DNA from: CAIKMD01 sp963729935
Lineage (GTDB): Bacteria > Pseudomonadota > Alphaproteobacteria > ATCC43930 > CGMCC-115725
Length of the DNA: 64,000 nucleotides
Reading direction: 5' to 3'
Assembly (NCBI GenBank): GCA_963729935.1
Contig: CAVSPW010000007.1
Span: forward strand, 1 to 64,000
Shown here: one piece after another, positions 1 to 8,334 of the stretch
Layout of the letters: each line of letters opens with the position of its first letter
How positions within the stretch are numbered: position 1 is the stretch's first letter
Position numbers and translations under genes: made by a program
The notes under the pieces: generated by a model
What the model saw: only the letters and a program-made list of their open reading frames with translations
What the model was told of the DNA's origin: nothing
Databases searched by the model: none

Positions 1-117
1 TGGGCGCGCAGCCAGCCTCTCAAAGTCCATGGCTGGGTCTATTCGCTCGCGAGCGGCCTCGTCACCGATCTCGACGTCACGGTCGGCGAGCCTCAGGAGA
101 TCGGGCGTCTGGGCTGA
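1..117 (+). CDS. Beta-carbonic anhydrase, C-terminal end (partial)
   Basis: The window opens inside a plus-strand frame that is open from base 1 and stops with TGA at 115-117. The 38 residues contain the stretch PLKVHGWVYSLASGLVTDL, which resembles the last helix and strand of beta-class carbonic anhydrases (a VHGW-Y---GL--DL pattern). These zinc enzymes interconvert CO2 and bicarbonate in the cytoplasm. The zinc ligands lie outside the window, so the call rests on the tail alone. The 3' end overlaps the convergent MFS gene by 41 bp. Confidence 0.55.
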   Translation, partial: WARSQPLKVHGWVYSLASGLVTDLDVTVGEPQEIGRLG

Positions 118-1300
118 GGCGCGGCGTCGAGGGAACCAAGACGAGCAAGCCAATGCAGCCGAGGGCCGCGAAGACGGCACCGTACAGAAAGACGGCCGAA
201 TGGCCGACGCGATCCCACAACACTCCGGCGACGATGCTCGCGACCAATTGCAGCAGGCCCAAACTCGCGCTGTACCAGCCGAGACCGCTGGCGCGCAGCT
301 GCGCGGGCACGAAATCCGCCGCGTAGGCCTTGCCGACCGCGCGGAATATTCCCTGATACGCGCCGTAGAAGACAAACAGCGCCGCAATCAGGAAGACGTG
401 CCGTGTCAAAGCAAAGCCGAGATAAGCGATCAGGAAAACGGCGAAGGCGGCCAGCAGAAGATTTTTTCTGCCCCACCGGTCGGACAGCGATCCGGCCGGA
501 TAGGAAACCAGCGCCGCCACCAGATTGAACGCCGCATAGATCAGGATCGTGGTTTCGAGAGAGGCACCCATATCCTGCGTCCTGAGGATCACGAACGCGT
601 TGCTCGAATTGCCGAGTCCGAACAAGGCTGTCGCGAGCATGTATTTCCAATAGGCCTTTGGAAATTCCCGAAAACCGATATCGATCTTCGACTTCGCCGC
701 CACCGGAGCCGGACGCTCCGTCACGGGCAGAACCACGAAAAAGGCCAGCAGGCCCGGAATGACGGCGAAATAGAAAACGGCGCGCAGCTCGACATGGAGC
801 GCGTAGAGAAGGACGACGGCCAAGAGCGGTCCGAGGAACGCGCCCGCATTGTCGCCCAGGCCCTCGAGCCCGAAGGCTCTGCCTCTGTACTTCTCGTCCA
901 CCGACGACGCGATGAGCGCATCGCGCGGCGCGGAGCGCGTGCCGGTGCCGAACCGGTCCAGCAACCGGGCACCGAAGACGCCTTGCCAGACCATGGAAAG
1001 CCCCATCAGCGGCTTGGCGATCGCCGCCAGCAGATAGCCCGCCAATGCGATGGATTTTCGTTTTCTCAGCTTGTCCGACAGGGCGCCTGAAAGGCCTTGC
1101 ACGATATTCTGCGTGGCCTGGGCGAAGCCGTCCACGAGGCCGAGGACGCTGCCGCTCGCTTTCAGCGTTTGGGTCAAGAAGACCGGCAGGACCGGGTAGA
1201 GCATCTCCGTCGAGATGTCGGCGAAGAGGCTCGAACAGGCGAGGAGAAACGTGTTCCTCGACAGCCCGATGAGGTATCGCGGGGTCGCCGGTGGCGCCAT
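77..1300 (-). CDS. MFS transporter
   Basis: A 407-residue integral membrane protein of the major facilitator superfamily with about twelve hydrophobic segments. The loop between segments 2 and 3 carries the usual basic motif (SGALSDKLRKRKSIALAGY), and it is repeated in the second half (AGSLSDRWGRKNLLLA), marking the two six-helix bundles. A conserved DRFGTGTRSAPRDALIA segment follows helix 4. The substrate cannot be read from the sequence. The gene is convergent with the carbonic anhydrase tail and lies 57 bp downstream of a methyltransferase on the same strand, so the two may be co-transcribed. ATG start at 1300; the ribosome site is weak. Confidence 0.88.
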   Translation of the reverse strand: MAPPATPRYLIGLSRNTFLLACSSLFADISTEMLYPVLPVFLTQTLKASGSVLGLVDGFAQATQNIVQGLSGALSDKLRKRKSIALAGYLLAAIAKPLMGLSMVWQGVFGARLLDRFGTGTRSAPRDALIASSVDEKYRGRAFGLEGLGDNAGAFLGPLLAVVLLYALHVELRAVFYFAVIPGLLAFFVVLPVTERPAPVAAKSKIDIGFREFPKAYWKYMLATALFGLGNSSNAFVILRTQDMGASLETTILIYAAFNLVAALVSYPAGSLSDRWGRKNLLLAAFAVFLIAYLGFALTRHVFLIAALFVFYGAYQGIFRAVGKAYAADFVPAQLRASGLGWYSASLGLLQLVASIVAGVLWDRVGHSAVFLYGAVFAALGCIGLLVLVPSTPRLSPDARSPEARRP

Positions 1301-1357
1301 GGATCATTTACCCCAAGGTTCGTTCACCCGCCGGTCCCGCCGGACAATGGTTCCGTT

Positions 1358-1984
1358 TCACTTCCGCCCGATCACCGCCCAGAGCGGATCCTGATCGAGA
1401 CCGTCGGGAATGAGCGTGCGCGCCTCGACCGAGGCAAAGCCCGCGCGTTCCATACAATAGCTCACCAGGCGCTGATGCTGGCCCAGAGCGAGGCCGAGCC
1501 AGATCGCGACCGCCTTGGTAGGAAAGCAGCGATTGGAGAAGGTCACCGCGAGGGCGGCGCCGGGCTTCAAGACGCGCGCCACTTCGCGCATCACCGCGAC
1601 CGGCTGTTGCAGATATTGCACCGAGACGCAGATCGCGGCGCCGTCCAATGTCGCGTCGTCCAAGGGCAGCGTCGCATCCTCGTTCAAATTCTGGACGAAG
1701 CGGCGCGTGTAGCGCGGATTGGCGGCGAGCTCTTCGGCGTTCATGCCGTGGCCGATCACATGGGTGTAGGCGATCTCGGGCGGCAGATGCGCGATCCAGC
1801 TTCCCATCAGATCGAGGATTGCGCCGCCCGCGGGGAAGAGCTCGCGATAGAGCGATGTCACCGCCGCGATCGCGCGCTCGTCGATATGCGCGACGAAACG
1901 CGGCTGCGCGTAGAAGAGCCGGTCGGAGGCGGCATCTTCCTTGGCGAAGGCTTCTTGCGGCAGGCCGGGCAGATCGTCGGTCAT
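1358..1984 (-). CDS. Class I SAM-dependent methyltransferase
   Basis: A 208-residue protein with a Rossmann-type methyltransferase core. Strand 1 with a degenerate glycine motif is AILDLMGSWIAHLP, an acidic residue near the end of strand 2 follows, and the post-core helix reads REVARVLKPGAALAVTFSNR, typical of UbiE/type-11 enzymes. The canonical GxGxG of motif I is not well kept, so the substrate and even activity are uncertain. The first 55 bp of the gene, with a few bases upstream, are duplicated about 0.9 kb away at 2825-2892. It precedes the MFS gene on the same strand. Confidence 0.8.
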   Translation of the reverse strand: MTDDLPGLPQEAFAKEDAASDRLFYAQPRFVAHIDERAIAAVTSLYRELFPAGGAILDLMGSWIAHLPPEIAYTHVIGHGMNAEELAANPRYTRRFVQNLNEDATLPLDDATLDGAAICVSVQYLQQPVAVMREVARVLKPGAALAVTFSNRCFPTKAVAIWLGLALGQHQRLVSYCMERAGFASVEARTLIPDGLDQDPLWAVIGRK

Positions 1985-1986
1985 GG
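1919..1986. repeat. 68-bp direct repeat, copy 1 (5' end of methyltransferase)
   Basis: These 68 bases match 2825-2892 at 64 of 68 positions in the same orientation. The copy covers the first codons of the methyltransferase, including its ATG at 1982-1984. The two copies bracket the AT-richer membrane protein gene at 2098-2775. Confidence 0.9.
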
Positions 1987-2097
1987 CGCAAGGTTACGTG
2001 GCGGAGCGTCCCTCGTCCAACATGGACGTCAAAGTTTCGTAGCAAGGCGGCAAAGCTCTATGGTCCCGCTTCTGAAGGCGCATCTTCGGAGGACGTC

Positions 2098-2775
2098 ATG
2101 GATGAGGTTCGCCGCCTAAGATTTCTTATACCGCCGGTACTTTTTTTGGCGTCGCTCCTTTGGGGTGCGTGGTGTGACCAAGCGTCGTGGTGGCATTTCC
2201 TAAAGATTATCGGGGACCCGATTTCAACTCCTTGGCTCCAAATCGTAGCCGGTGGCGGGATCATGGTAGTTGCGGGAGGGTACCTGTTCGGAACCATCGC
2301 ACACTGCTTCCTACGACTTCTCTTCTGCTGCATAGGAACGTGGTGTGAAACGTCCCAGTTTCACGAGGCCGGATTGCCGGAAGACGACCTAATTGAGATC
2401 TGGAAGACTCTCGGATTGGGAACATCACTCAAAGATGCGCGCGCAAACGAACTATTCGGCGTTGTCGCGTTCGATTTCGGCGTATTGAAACAAAGGAAAT
2501 ATGGCGGCGTCCATGAGTGGCTAGTGCGCCGATGGACAGGTTTCAACGTCGCAGCTAATTCAATCGTTGCGTTGCTTTCATCGCTGGCGTTCGGTCCCTT
2601 CGTTCTTGGGATATGTCTCACCTGTCCTTGGATTCTTTCGATCAGTATTTTTACCGTCATGCTCGTAACAATTGCTTGGTGGGCTTGGCGGGACGGCAGG
2701 AAAATGTTGGGCCTGATGGCGACATTGCTCGTGCCAAAACCAGACACATGGAAAGCACGAAGAGCAAGGGCGTAA
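2098..2775 (+). CDS. Membrane protein of unknown function, probably acquired
   Basis: A 225-residue protein starting at an ATG preceded by a strong GGAGGA ribosome site 4 nt upstream; a longer in-frame extension has no such site. Hydrophobic segments lie near residues 8-25, 40-65, 155-175 and 178-195, with a soluble central part (about 80-150) rich in charged residues. I do not recognise the family. Base composition and codon use are clearly less GC-biased than in all neighbours (many third-position A/T codons), and the gene sits between two copies of a 68-bp direct repeat. Together these point to acquisition by transfer. Confidence 0.7.
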   Translation: MDEVRRLRFLIPPVLFLASLLWGAWCDQASWWHFLKIIGDPISTPWLQIVAGGGIMVVAGGYLFGTIAHCFLRLLFCCIGTWCETSQFHEAGLPEDDLIEIWKTLGLGTSLKDARANELFGVVAFDFGVLKQRKYGGVHEWLVRRWTGFNVAANSIVALLSSLAFGPFVLGICLTCPWILSISIFTVMLVTIAWWAWRDGRKMLGLMATLLVPKPDTWKARRARA

Positions 2776-2788
2776 CTGTCTAGCGCCC

Positions 2789-2890
2789 CTACCCGCCGGC
2801 TTGCTGCGCCGCGGCAGCGCCTTCCCGGTCGGGCGCGGCATCTTCCTTGGCGAAGGCTTCTTGCAGCAGCCCGGGCAGATCGTCGGTCAT
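2789..2890 (-). pseudogene. Truncated duplicate of the methyltransferase 5' end
   Basis: A 33-codon frame starts with the duplicated methyltransferase N-terminus (MTDDLPGLLQEAFAKEDAAP, two changes from the intact gene), then diverges into an Ala/Gln-rich tail ending QQAGG and a stop. The last 14 bp around the stop (2785-2798) are identical to those around the stop of prfB (4211-4224). It is most simply a dead fragment created by the duplication that produced the flanking repeats; whether it is translated is unknown. Confidence 0.5.
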
Positions 2891-2892
2891 GG
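2825..2892. repeat. 68-bp direct repeat, copy 2
   Basis: Second copy of 1919-1986 with four mismatches. It lies 3' of the foreign-looking membrane protein gene and 48 bp before the ATG of the next MFS gene. Confidence 0.9.
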
Positions 2893-2940
2893 TGGGGCGG
2901 CGCGACCGGCGCGACGTCGAGGAATTAGGGGAGGAGCAGC

Positions 2941-4185
2941 ATGCTGAAGACCGGGATCTTCCGTAATCGGTGGTGGCTGGTCGTGGGCGCCGTGCTCGGC
3001 CTCATGCTCAATACCGGGGTCGTCTCCAACTTCGCCTTCGCCGTGTTCTTGAAGCCGATCACCCAGGACCTGCATATCGGCCGCGCCACGCTCGGCTCGG
3101 CGCTCGTGATCGGCTCGCTTGTCGGCGCCTGCGTCGCGCCGTTCTTCGGCAGAGCGATCGACTATTTCGGCCTGCGCGTCGTCCACATGTCGATGATCTT
3201 CATGTTCGCGGTGACGACCGCCATGCTGGGCCTGCTGCAGCCGAGCTACGCGATCATCGCGCTGCTCTTCGCCGTGCACGGGCTGTTCGGCGCGGGGCAA
3301 TCGCCCATCGCCTATTCAAAGGCCGTCGCCGCCTGGTTCGACCGGGACCGCGGCCTCGCGCTCGGCATCGCGATCGCGGGCGTGGGTTTGGGCGTCGCGG
3401 TGATCCCGCCCTTCGTCAATTGGATGATCGTGAATTACGGCTGGCGCTGGGCCTATCCGGCGCTCGGCGGCGCAATCCTCCTCTTGGCGCTGCTGCCGGT
3501 CTTTCTCTTCGAGCGCGAGCCGCCGACCCCGCCCGAGCGCGCGCATGATGCGCGCAGCGCGGCGCTTCCCGGCGCCACCTTGCGCGAGGCGATCAGCGGA
3601 TGGAAGTTCTGGGCCATGACGGTCGCGTTCTTCATCACCATCGTCGCGGTCAACGGCACGCTGACCCAGGTGGTCGCGTTCATGACCGACCGCGGCCAGC
3701 CGCTGCGCGCGGCGGTCTTCGCGCTTTCGATGTCGGGCATCGCGCTCACTTTGGGCCGGATCGTCTCCGGCTTCTGCCTCGACCGCTTTCACGGACCCTA
3801 TGTCGCGACCGCCTTCTTCGCGAGCGCCGCGATCGGCGTGGCGCTCCTGGCATCCGGGATCTCGCCCTTCTGGGGCACGGTGCTGTGCGGGCTCGGCATC
3901 GGCGCCGAGGTCGATCTGATGGCCTTCCTCGTCAGTCGGTATTTCGGCTTGCGCCATTTCGGCGCGGTCTATGGGCTGATGTTCGCGCTGTTCAGCCTCG
4001 GCGTCGGCCTCGGACCGTGGCTCATGGGGCTCTCGCACGACTACATGAAGAGCTACGTGCCGATGATGATCGTCTTCGAAGCGGCGCTCGTCCTCGCGAT
4101 CGCGCTTCTTCTCGTCCTCGGACCCTATCGCTACGCGAGCGCGCGCGAGAGGATCTTGCGCGGCCTGCAGCCGGAAGCGACCTGA
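2941..4185 (+). CDS. MFS transporter, OFA/monocarboxylate-like
   Basis: A 414-residue inner-membrane carrier with about twelve predicted helices. Its features suit the oxalate/formate-antiporter-like or monocarboxylate branch of MFS: short cytoplasmic N-terminus, FGRAIDYFGLR loop after helix 2, GLGVAVIPPF in helix 5, and a central loop of ~30 residues between the halves. A small organic anion is a plausible substrate, but nothing fixes it. The ATG is preceded by GAGGAG 4 nt upstream. It is convergent with prfB. Confidence 0.88.
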   Translation: MLKTGIFRNRWWLVVGAVLGLMLNTGVVSNFAFAVFLKPITQDLHIGRATLGSALVIGSLVGACVAPFFGRAIDYFGLRVVHMSMIFMFAVTTAMLGLLQPSYAIIALLFAVHGLFGAGQSPIAYSKAVAAWFDRDRGLALGIAIAGVGLGVAVIPPFVNWMIVNYGWRWAYPALGGAILLLALLPVFLFEREPPTPPERAHDARSAALPGATLREAISGWKFWAMTVAFFITIVAVNGTLTQVVAFMTDRGQPLRAAVFALSMSGIALTLGRIVSGFCLDRFHGPYVATAFFASAAIGVALLASGISPFWGTVLCGLGIGAEVDLMAFLVSRYFGLRHFGAVYGLMFALFSLGVGLGPWLMGLSHDYMKSYVPMMIVFEAALVLAIALLLVLGPYRYASARERILRGLQPEAT

Positions 4186-4215
4186 CCCGTCACGTTCGTC
4201 AGTGCGGCGCCGCCC

Positions 4216-5356
4216 CTACCCGCCCGCCTCCTCGGCGGCGGCGTCGGCGCCCTTGATGCGCTGCGCCAGCGAGGCTTGAAGGAAGGCGTCGATGTCGCCG
4301 TCCAGCACCTTGTCGGTCTGGCTGGTTTCGACGCCGGTGCGCAGGTCCTTCACCATCTGATAGGGCTGCAGCACGTAAGAGCGGATCTGGTGGCCCCAGC
4401 CGATATCGCTCTTGGTCGCGTTCATCGCGTCGACCACGGCCTCGCGCCGCTTCAATTCGATCTCGTAGAGCCGCGCCTTCAGCATCGACATCGCCTTGGC
4501 GCGGTTCTGATGCTGCGAACGCTCGCTTTGGACGGCCGCCACCACCGGGTCCTCGCCCGGCAATTGATAGGTCATGCGCACGGCGCTGTCGGTCTTGTTG
4601 ACGTGCTGGCCGCCCGCGCCCGAAGAGCGATAGGTGTCGACGCGCAGATATTTTTCCTGCACCTCGATCTCGATCTTGTCGTCGATCACGGGATAGACCC
4701 AGACCGAGGCAAAGCTCGTATGGCGGCGCGCATTGGCGTCGAAAGGCGAGATGCGCACGAGGCGATGCACGCCGCTTTCGGTCTTGAGCCAGCCATAGGC
4801 GTTCTCGCCGGCGATGCGGATGGTGGCCGATTTGATGCCGGCGCCGTCGCCTGCCAATTCTTCAAGCCATTCGACCTTATACTCATGGGCCTCGGCCCAG
4901 CGGATATACATGCGCAAGAGCATCTCGGCCCAGTCCTGCGCCTCGGTTCCGCCCGAGCCGGCATGAACCTCGAGATAGCAATCATTGGCGTCGGCCTCGC
5001 CCGAGAGCAGGCTTTCGAGCTCGCGCTCCTTCACCTCCGCGTGCAGGCGCTCGAGGTTCTTTTGCGCCTCGTCGAGCATCGCCTGATCGCCCTCGGCCTC
5101 GGCCATTTCGGCCAGGCCCAGGGTGTCGTCGACCTCGCGCTCGATCTTCAGATAGCCGTTGACGCCCTTGTCGAGCCGCGTGCGCTCGCGCATCAGCCCT
5201 TGCGCGCGCGACGAATCGTCCCAGAGCTTGGGGTCCTCGATGAGCGCGTTCAGCTCGGCGAGACGCCGCGTCGCCTTGTCCCAGTCAAAGATGCCTCCTC
5301 AGCAAGGTCAACGAGTCCCTGATCTCGTCGACCAATGCTTGAATTTCCGCGCGCAT
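4216..5356 (-). CDS. prfB: Peptide chain release factor 2 (RF2), made by programmed +1 frameshift
   Basis: RF2 ends translation at UGA and UAA. The anticodon-like SPF tripeptide is present (RISPFDANARRHTSF), as is the catalytic GGQ (SSGAGGQHVNKTDSAVR). The gene is in two frames. The first frame runs from ATG 5356 through 23 codons to an in-frame TGA at 5287-5285 in the context CTT TGA C. A +1 slip then continues to the stop at 4216, giving about 379 residues, close to the usual size. This is the classic autoregulatory arrangement in which scarce RF2 favours frameshifting. Starting at the internal ATG (5193) would lose part of the N-terminal domain. It lies 40 bp downstream of mrcA on the same strand. 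Confidence 0.96.
5284..5299 (-). promoter_or_regulatory. Programmed +1 frameshift site of prfB
   Basis: On the minus strand the order is AGGAGG (5299-5294), a 3-nt spacer CAT, the slippery codon CTT (5290-5288), TGA (5287-5285) and C. An internal Shine-Dalgarno three bases before CUU-UGA-C is the layout known from E. coli prfB. The downstream frame is open immediately after the +1 shift (CTT GAC TGG). Confidence 0.95.
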
Positions 5357-5396
5357 GAAGAACCTGTGATTCGATTTCGAAGAACGGTGCCGGCGA

Positions 5397-7862
5397 TCAG
5401 TATAGACCGCCGGTGCCGCTGCCGGGAACCGGCTGCGTCGCGTCCTGGCTCGGCGTCGCGGCCGGCACCGCGCCCGGCAGCTGATCGCCGCTCACCACCG
5501 TGCCGGGGCCGGCGGATGTCGGCTCGGTGCCGGGCTTGTAGGCCATGTAGATGGCCTTCTTGTCGCCGGCGCGGGCCAATTGCCCGGTATCGGCATTGAT
5601 GCGCACCATGGTGAGGCCCGAGGGGATGCGGAAAGGAATCGCCGGCTTGTCCTTGAGGGCCGCCATCATGAAATCGCGGAAAGCCGGCGCCGAGACCGAC
5701 GCGCCGGTCTCGCGCGCGCCCAGGCTGTGCGGCTGATCGAAGCCGATATAGACGCCGGCGACGAGATCGGGCGAGAAGCCCATGAACCAGGTGTCGTTGC
5801 TGTCGTTGGTGGTGCCGGTCTTGCCGGCCAAGGGCTTGCCGATGACGGCGACGCTGCGGCCGGTGCCGCGCTGGATGACGCCTTCCATCATCTCGACGAT
5901 CTGATAGGCGCTGCGCGGATCGACGATCTGCGCCCGGTTGTCGGGAAGCTCGGGCGGCGCCTGGCCGTTCCAGGCGACATTGGTGCAGCCGTCGCAGACG
6001 CGGTCATCGGCGCGGTAGATGGTGACGCCGTCGCGATCCTGCACGCGGTCGATGAAACTGGGGCTGATGCGCTTGCCGCCATTGACCAGCATCGCGTTGG
6101 CCGTCGCGAGCTTGAGCGGCGTCGTCTCGCCGGCGCCGATGATGTAGGAATATTCGTGCGGCATGTGCTCGATGATGCCGAAGCGCTGCAGGTAATCGGC
6201 GACCACGTCGAGGCCGATGGTCGCGCCGACGCGCGCGGTGACGAGATTGAGCGATTCCTCGAGGCCGAAGAGCAAGGGCACGGGCCCGTAGAATTTGCGC
6301 TCGTAATTGGCCGGATTCCATTTCGGCAGGCCCGGCCCCTGATCGACGACGAAAGGCGCGTCGAGCACGATCGTCGAGGGCGTGAAGCCGTGATCGAGCG
6401 CGGCCAGATAGATGAAGGGCTTGATCGCCGAGCCGGTCTGGCGCTTGGCCTGGGTCGCGCGGTCGAACTGGCTGATCGCGTAGCTGAAGCCGCCATCCAT
6501 GGCGAGGATGCGGCCGGTATGCGGGTCCATCGCGATGAAGGCGCCGGAGACTTCGGGGATCTGGCGCAGCCCATAGGCCCTCGGCGATTTTCCCGCCGCA
6601 GGCGCATCGGGGCCGGCGAGCGGCTCGACCAGAACGACATCGCCGGGCGTCACCACGTCACGGGTTTGCGCCGGGCTCGGTCCGACGTGGGCCTCGGGCA
6701 ATTCCTTGCGCGCCCATTTCAGCTCGTCGAACGGAATCGTGCCGCGCGCGCCGTCGGCGAGCCCGATCGCGGCGCCGGCGGCCGGCGTCGCGAGCACGAT
6801 TCCGAGCTGCCAGCCGACCTCGTCGGCGCCGGCCGGCAAGGGCATGGCCTTCAACCGCGCGCGCCAATCCTCGGCGACATCGACATGCGCCAACGGCCCG
6901 CGATAGCCGTGGCGGCGGTCATAGGCGATGAGCGCGTCGCGCAGCGCCTTGTTGGCAAAGGCCTGCAGCACCGGATCGAGGCTGGTGCGCACCGAAAGCC
7001 CGGAGGTATAGAGTCCCTTCTCGCCGTAGCGCGTGAGCAATTCGCGCCGCACCTCCTCGCTGAAATAATCCGCCTTGACGATGTCGGTCTCGTCGCGCCG
7101 GCGCAGCACGATGGGCTTGGCCTTGGCTTCATCCGCTTGCGCCGGGGTGAGGAAGCCCGCCTCGGCCATGCGATCGAGCACCCAGTCGCGGCGATCCTTC
7201 GCGGCTTCGGGATGGCGCTGCGGGTTGTAATTGTTGGGCGCCTTCGGCAGCGCGGCGAGGAAGGCGGCCTCTTCGGGCGTCAGCTCGTCGAGGGATTTGT
7301 TGAAATAATTGAGCGCCGCCGCCGCCGCGCCATAGGCGCCGCCGCCGAGATAGATCTCGTTGAGATAGAGTTCGAGGATGCGGTCCTTGCTCAACACCTC
7401 TTCCATGCGCACGGCGATGAGCGCCTCTTTGATCTTGCGCTGGAATGAGACCTCGTTGTTGAGAAGGAAGTTCTTCGCGACCTGCTGCGTGATGGTGGAC
7501 GCGCCGATCGGCCGCTTTCCGCTGCCCAGTCGCATCAAATCGGTCAGGGCCGCGCGCGCCATCGAGAACGGATCGATGCCGGGGTGGGAGTAGAAATTCT
7601 TGTCCTCGGCGGCGAGGAAGGCATGGATCACCAAGGGCGGCATCGCCTTCACCGGCACGAAGACGCGTTTTTCGGTCGCGTATTCGGCCAGGAGACGCCC
7701 GTCCCCGGCATAGACGCGGGAGACGATCGGCGGCTGGTAATTGGCCAGCTGCTGGTAGTCCGGCAGGTCGCGGCCGAAATACCAGATCGCCAGGCCGACC
7801 ACTCCACCGGCGGCGATTCCAGCGAAAACGACCAACCATATCAATATCTTAAAGATTCGCAT
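5397..7862 (-). CDS. mrcA: Penicillin-binding protein 1A (bifunctional transglycosylase/transpeptidase)
   Basis: A class A PBP that polymerises and cross-links peptidoglycan in the periplasm. From ATG 7862 it has 821 residues: a short cytoplasmic tail, one membrane anchor (about 4-26), a GT51 domain with the catalytic glutamate in AAEDKNFYSHPGID (~85-98) and GASTITQQVAKN, then a transpeptidase domain with SAIK (~474), SLN (~535) and KTGTT (~677). An upstream GTG at 7934 would add 24 basic residues; I prefer the ATG because the anchor follows at once. It is divergent from rne, and prfB follows on the same strand. The N-acetylmuramoyl-alanine amidase gene that usually lies between rne and mrcA in this class is absent. 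Confidence 0.95.
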   Translation of the reverse strand: MRIFKILIWLVVFAGIAAGGVVGLAIWYFGRDLPDYQQLANYQPPIVSRVYAGDGRLLAEYATEKRVFVPVKAMPPLVIHAFLAAEDKNFYSHPGIDPFSMARAALTDLMRLGSGKRPIGASTITQQVAKNFLLNNEVSFQRKIKEALIAVRMEEVLSKDRILELYLNEIYLGGGAYGAAAAALNYFNKSLDELTPEEAAFLAALPKAPNNYNPQRHPEAAKDRRDWVLDRMAEAGFLTPAQADEAKAKPIVLRRRDETDIVKADYFSEEVRRELLTRYGEKGLYTSGLSVRTSLDPVLQAFANKALRDALIAYDRRHGYRGPLAHVDVAEDWRARLKAMPLPAGADEVGWQLGIVLATPAAGAAIGLADGARGTIPFDELKWARKELPEAHVGPSPAQTRDVVTPGDVVLVEPLAGPDAPAAGKSPRAYGLRQIPEVSGAFIAMDPHTGRILAMDGGFSYAISQFDRATQAKRQTGSAIKPFIYLAALDHGFTPSTIVLDAPFVVDQGPGLPKWNPANYERKFYGPVPLLFGLEESLNLVTARVGATIGLDVVADYLQRFGIIEHMPHEYSYIIGAGETTPLKLATANAMLVNGGKRISPSFIDRVQDRDGVTIYRADDRVCDGCTNVAWNGQAPPELPDNRAQIVDPRSAYQIVEMMEGVIQRGTGRSVAVIGKPLAGKTGTTNDSNDTWFMGFSPDLVAGVYIGFDQPHSLGARETGASVSAPAFRDFMMAALKDKPAIPFRIPSGLTMVRINADTGQLARAGDKKAIYMAYKPGTEPTSAGPGTVVSGDQLPGAVPAATPSQDATQPVPGSGTGGLY

Positions 7863-8334
7863 CGGATCCGCCACGCCAACCCGGCCGCGCCGCCGCTTGC
7901 CGGCAATTCGGGCGGGGACCCCACCCAAGATCACACAATCTTGCTAAAGTGCGCTTGCTTTGTGGCGGGTTCAAGACGGGTTTCCAAGCCCCGTCGCCGC
8001 CAAATCCGGCCCGCGCCGCGGTTTTTCTGCCCGGCCGCCGGTCTAGCCGCACGAGGCGGTTGTGGCGGAGCGCCACGACTTGTATCCTTCACATTGCGAA
8101 ATGCCGCGCGCCGTGGCGCCTTCGGGTGCCGCAACGGGCCGCGGTCTGGATTCAACCCGAAGCCCCTCCTGGCCTTGTGCCGGGGCGCTGCAGCCTTCAC
8201 GAGTTCCGCCATGGCCCTTGTCACCTCTGCGCCGTTCGACGGATCAATCCGCGGCATCGCCGGCTTCGCCTCACTCAGGACAGCGCCGCCCGTTCTTCGC
8301 GCGGGCGCCGGCGCGGCCCTTGGAGTTTTCCTGC
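7863..8334. other. Intergenic region between divergent mrcA and rne
   Basis: These 472 bp should hold the promoters of both genes and a long rne leader. No protein frame resembling amiC, the gene expected here in many alphaproteobacteria, was found on either strand. The stretch contains many short GC-rich inverted repeats, but no single structure I can name. RNase E leaders are known targets of autoregulation; that role here is only inferred. Confidence 0.4.

Noticed and set aside
29..1090. Long plus-strand open frame opposite the first MFS gene
   Set aside because: It mirrors the codon structure of the minus-strand transporter, has no ribosome site or family motif, and is charged and repetitive as expected of an antisense shadow in GC-rich DNA.
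5580..7448. 622-codon plus-strand frame
   Set aside because: Entirely opposite mrcA, whose catalytic motifs prove the other strand; composition (Asp/Arg/Gly/Ala-rich, no hydrophobic core) is typical of an antisense frame.
7863..7934. Upstream GTG start for mrcA
   Set aside because: Would add a basic 24-residue leader with no ribosome site; ATG 7862 sits directly before the membrane anchor.
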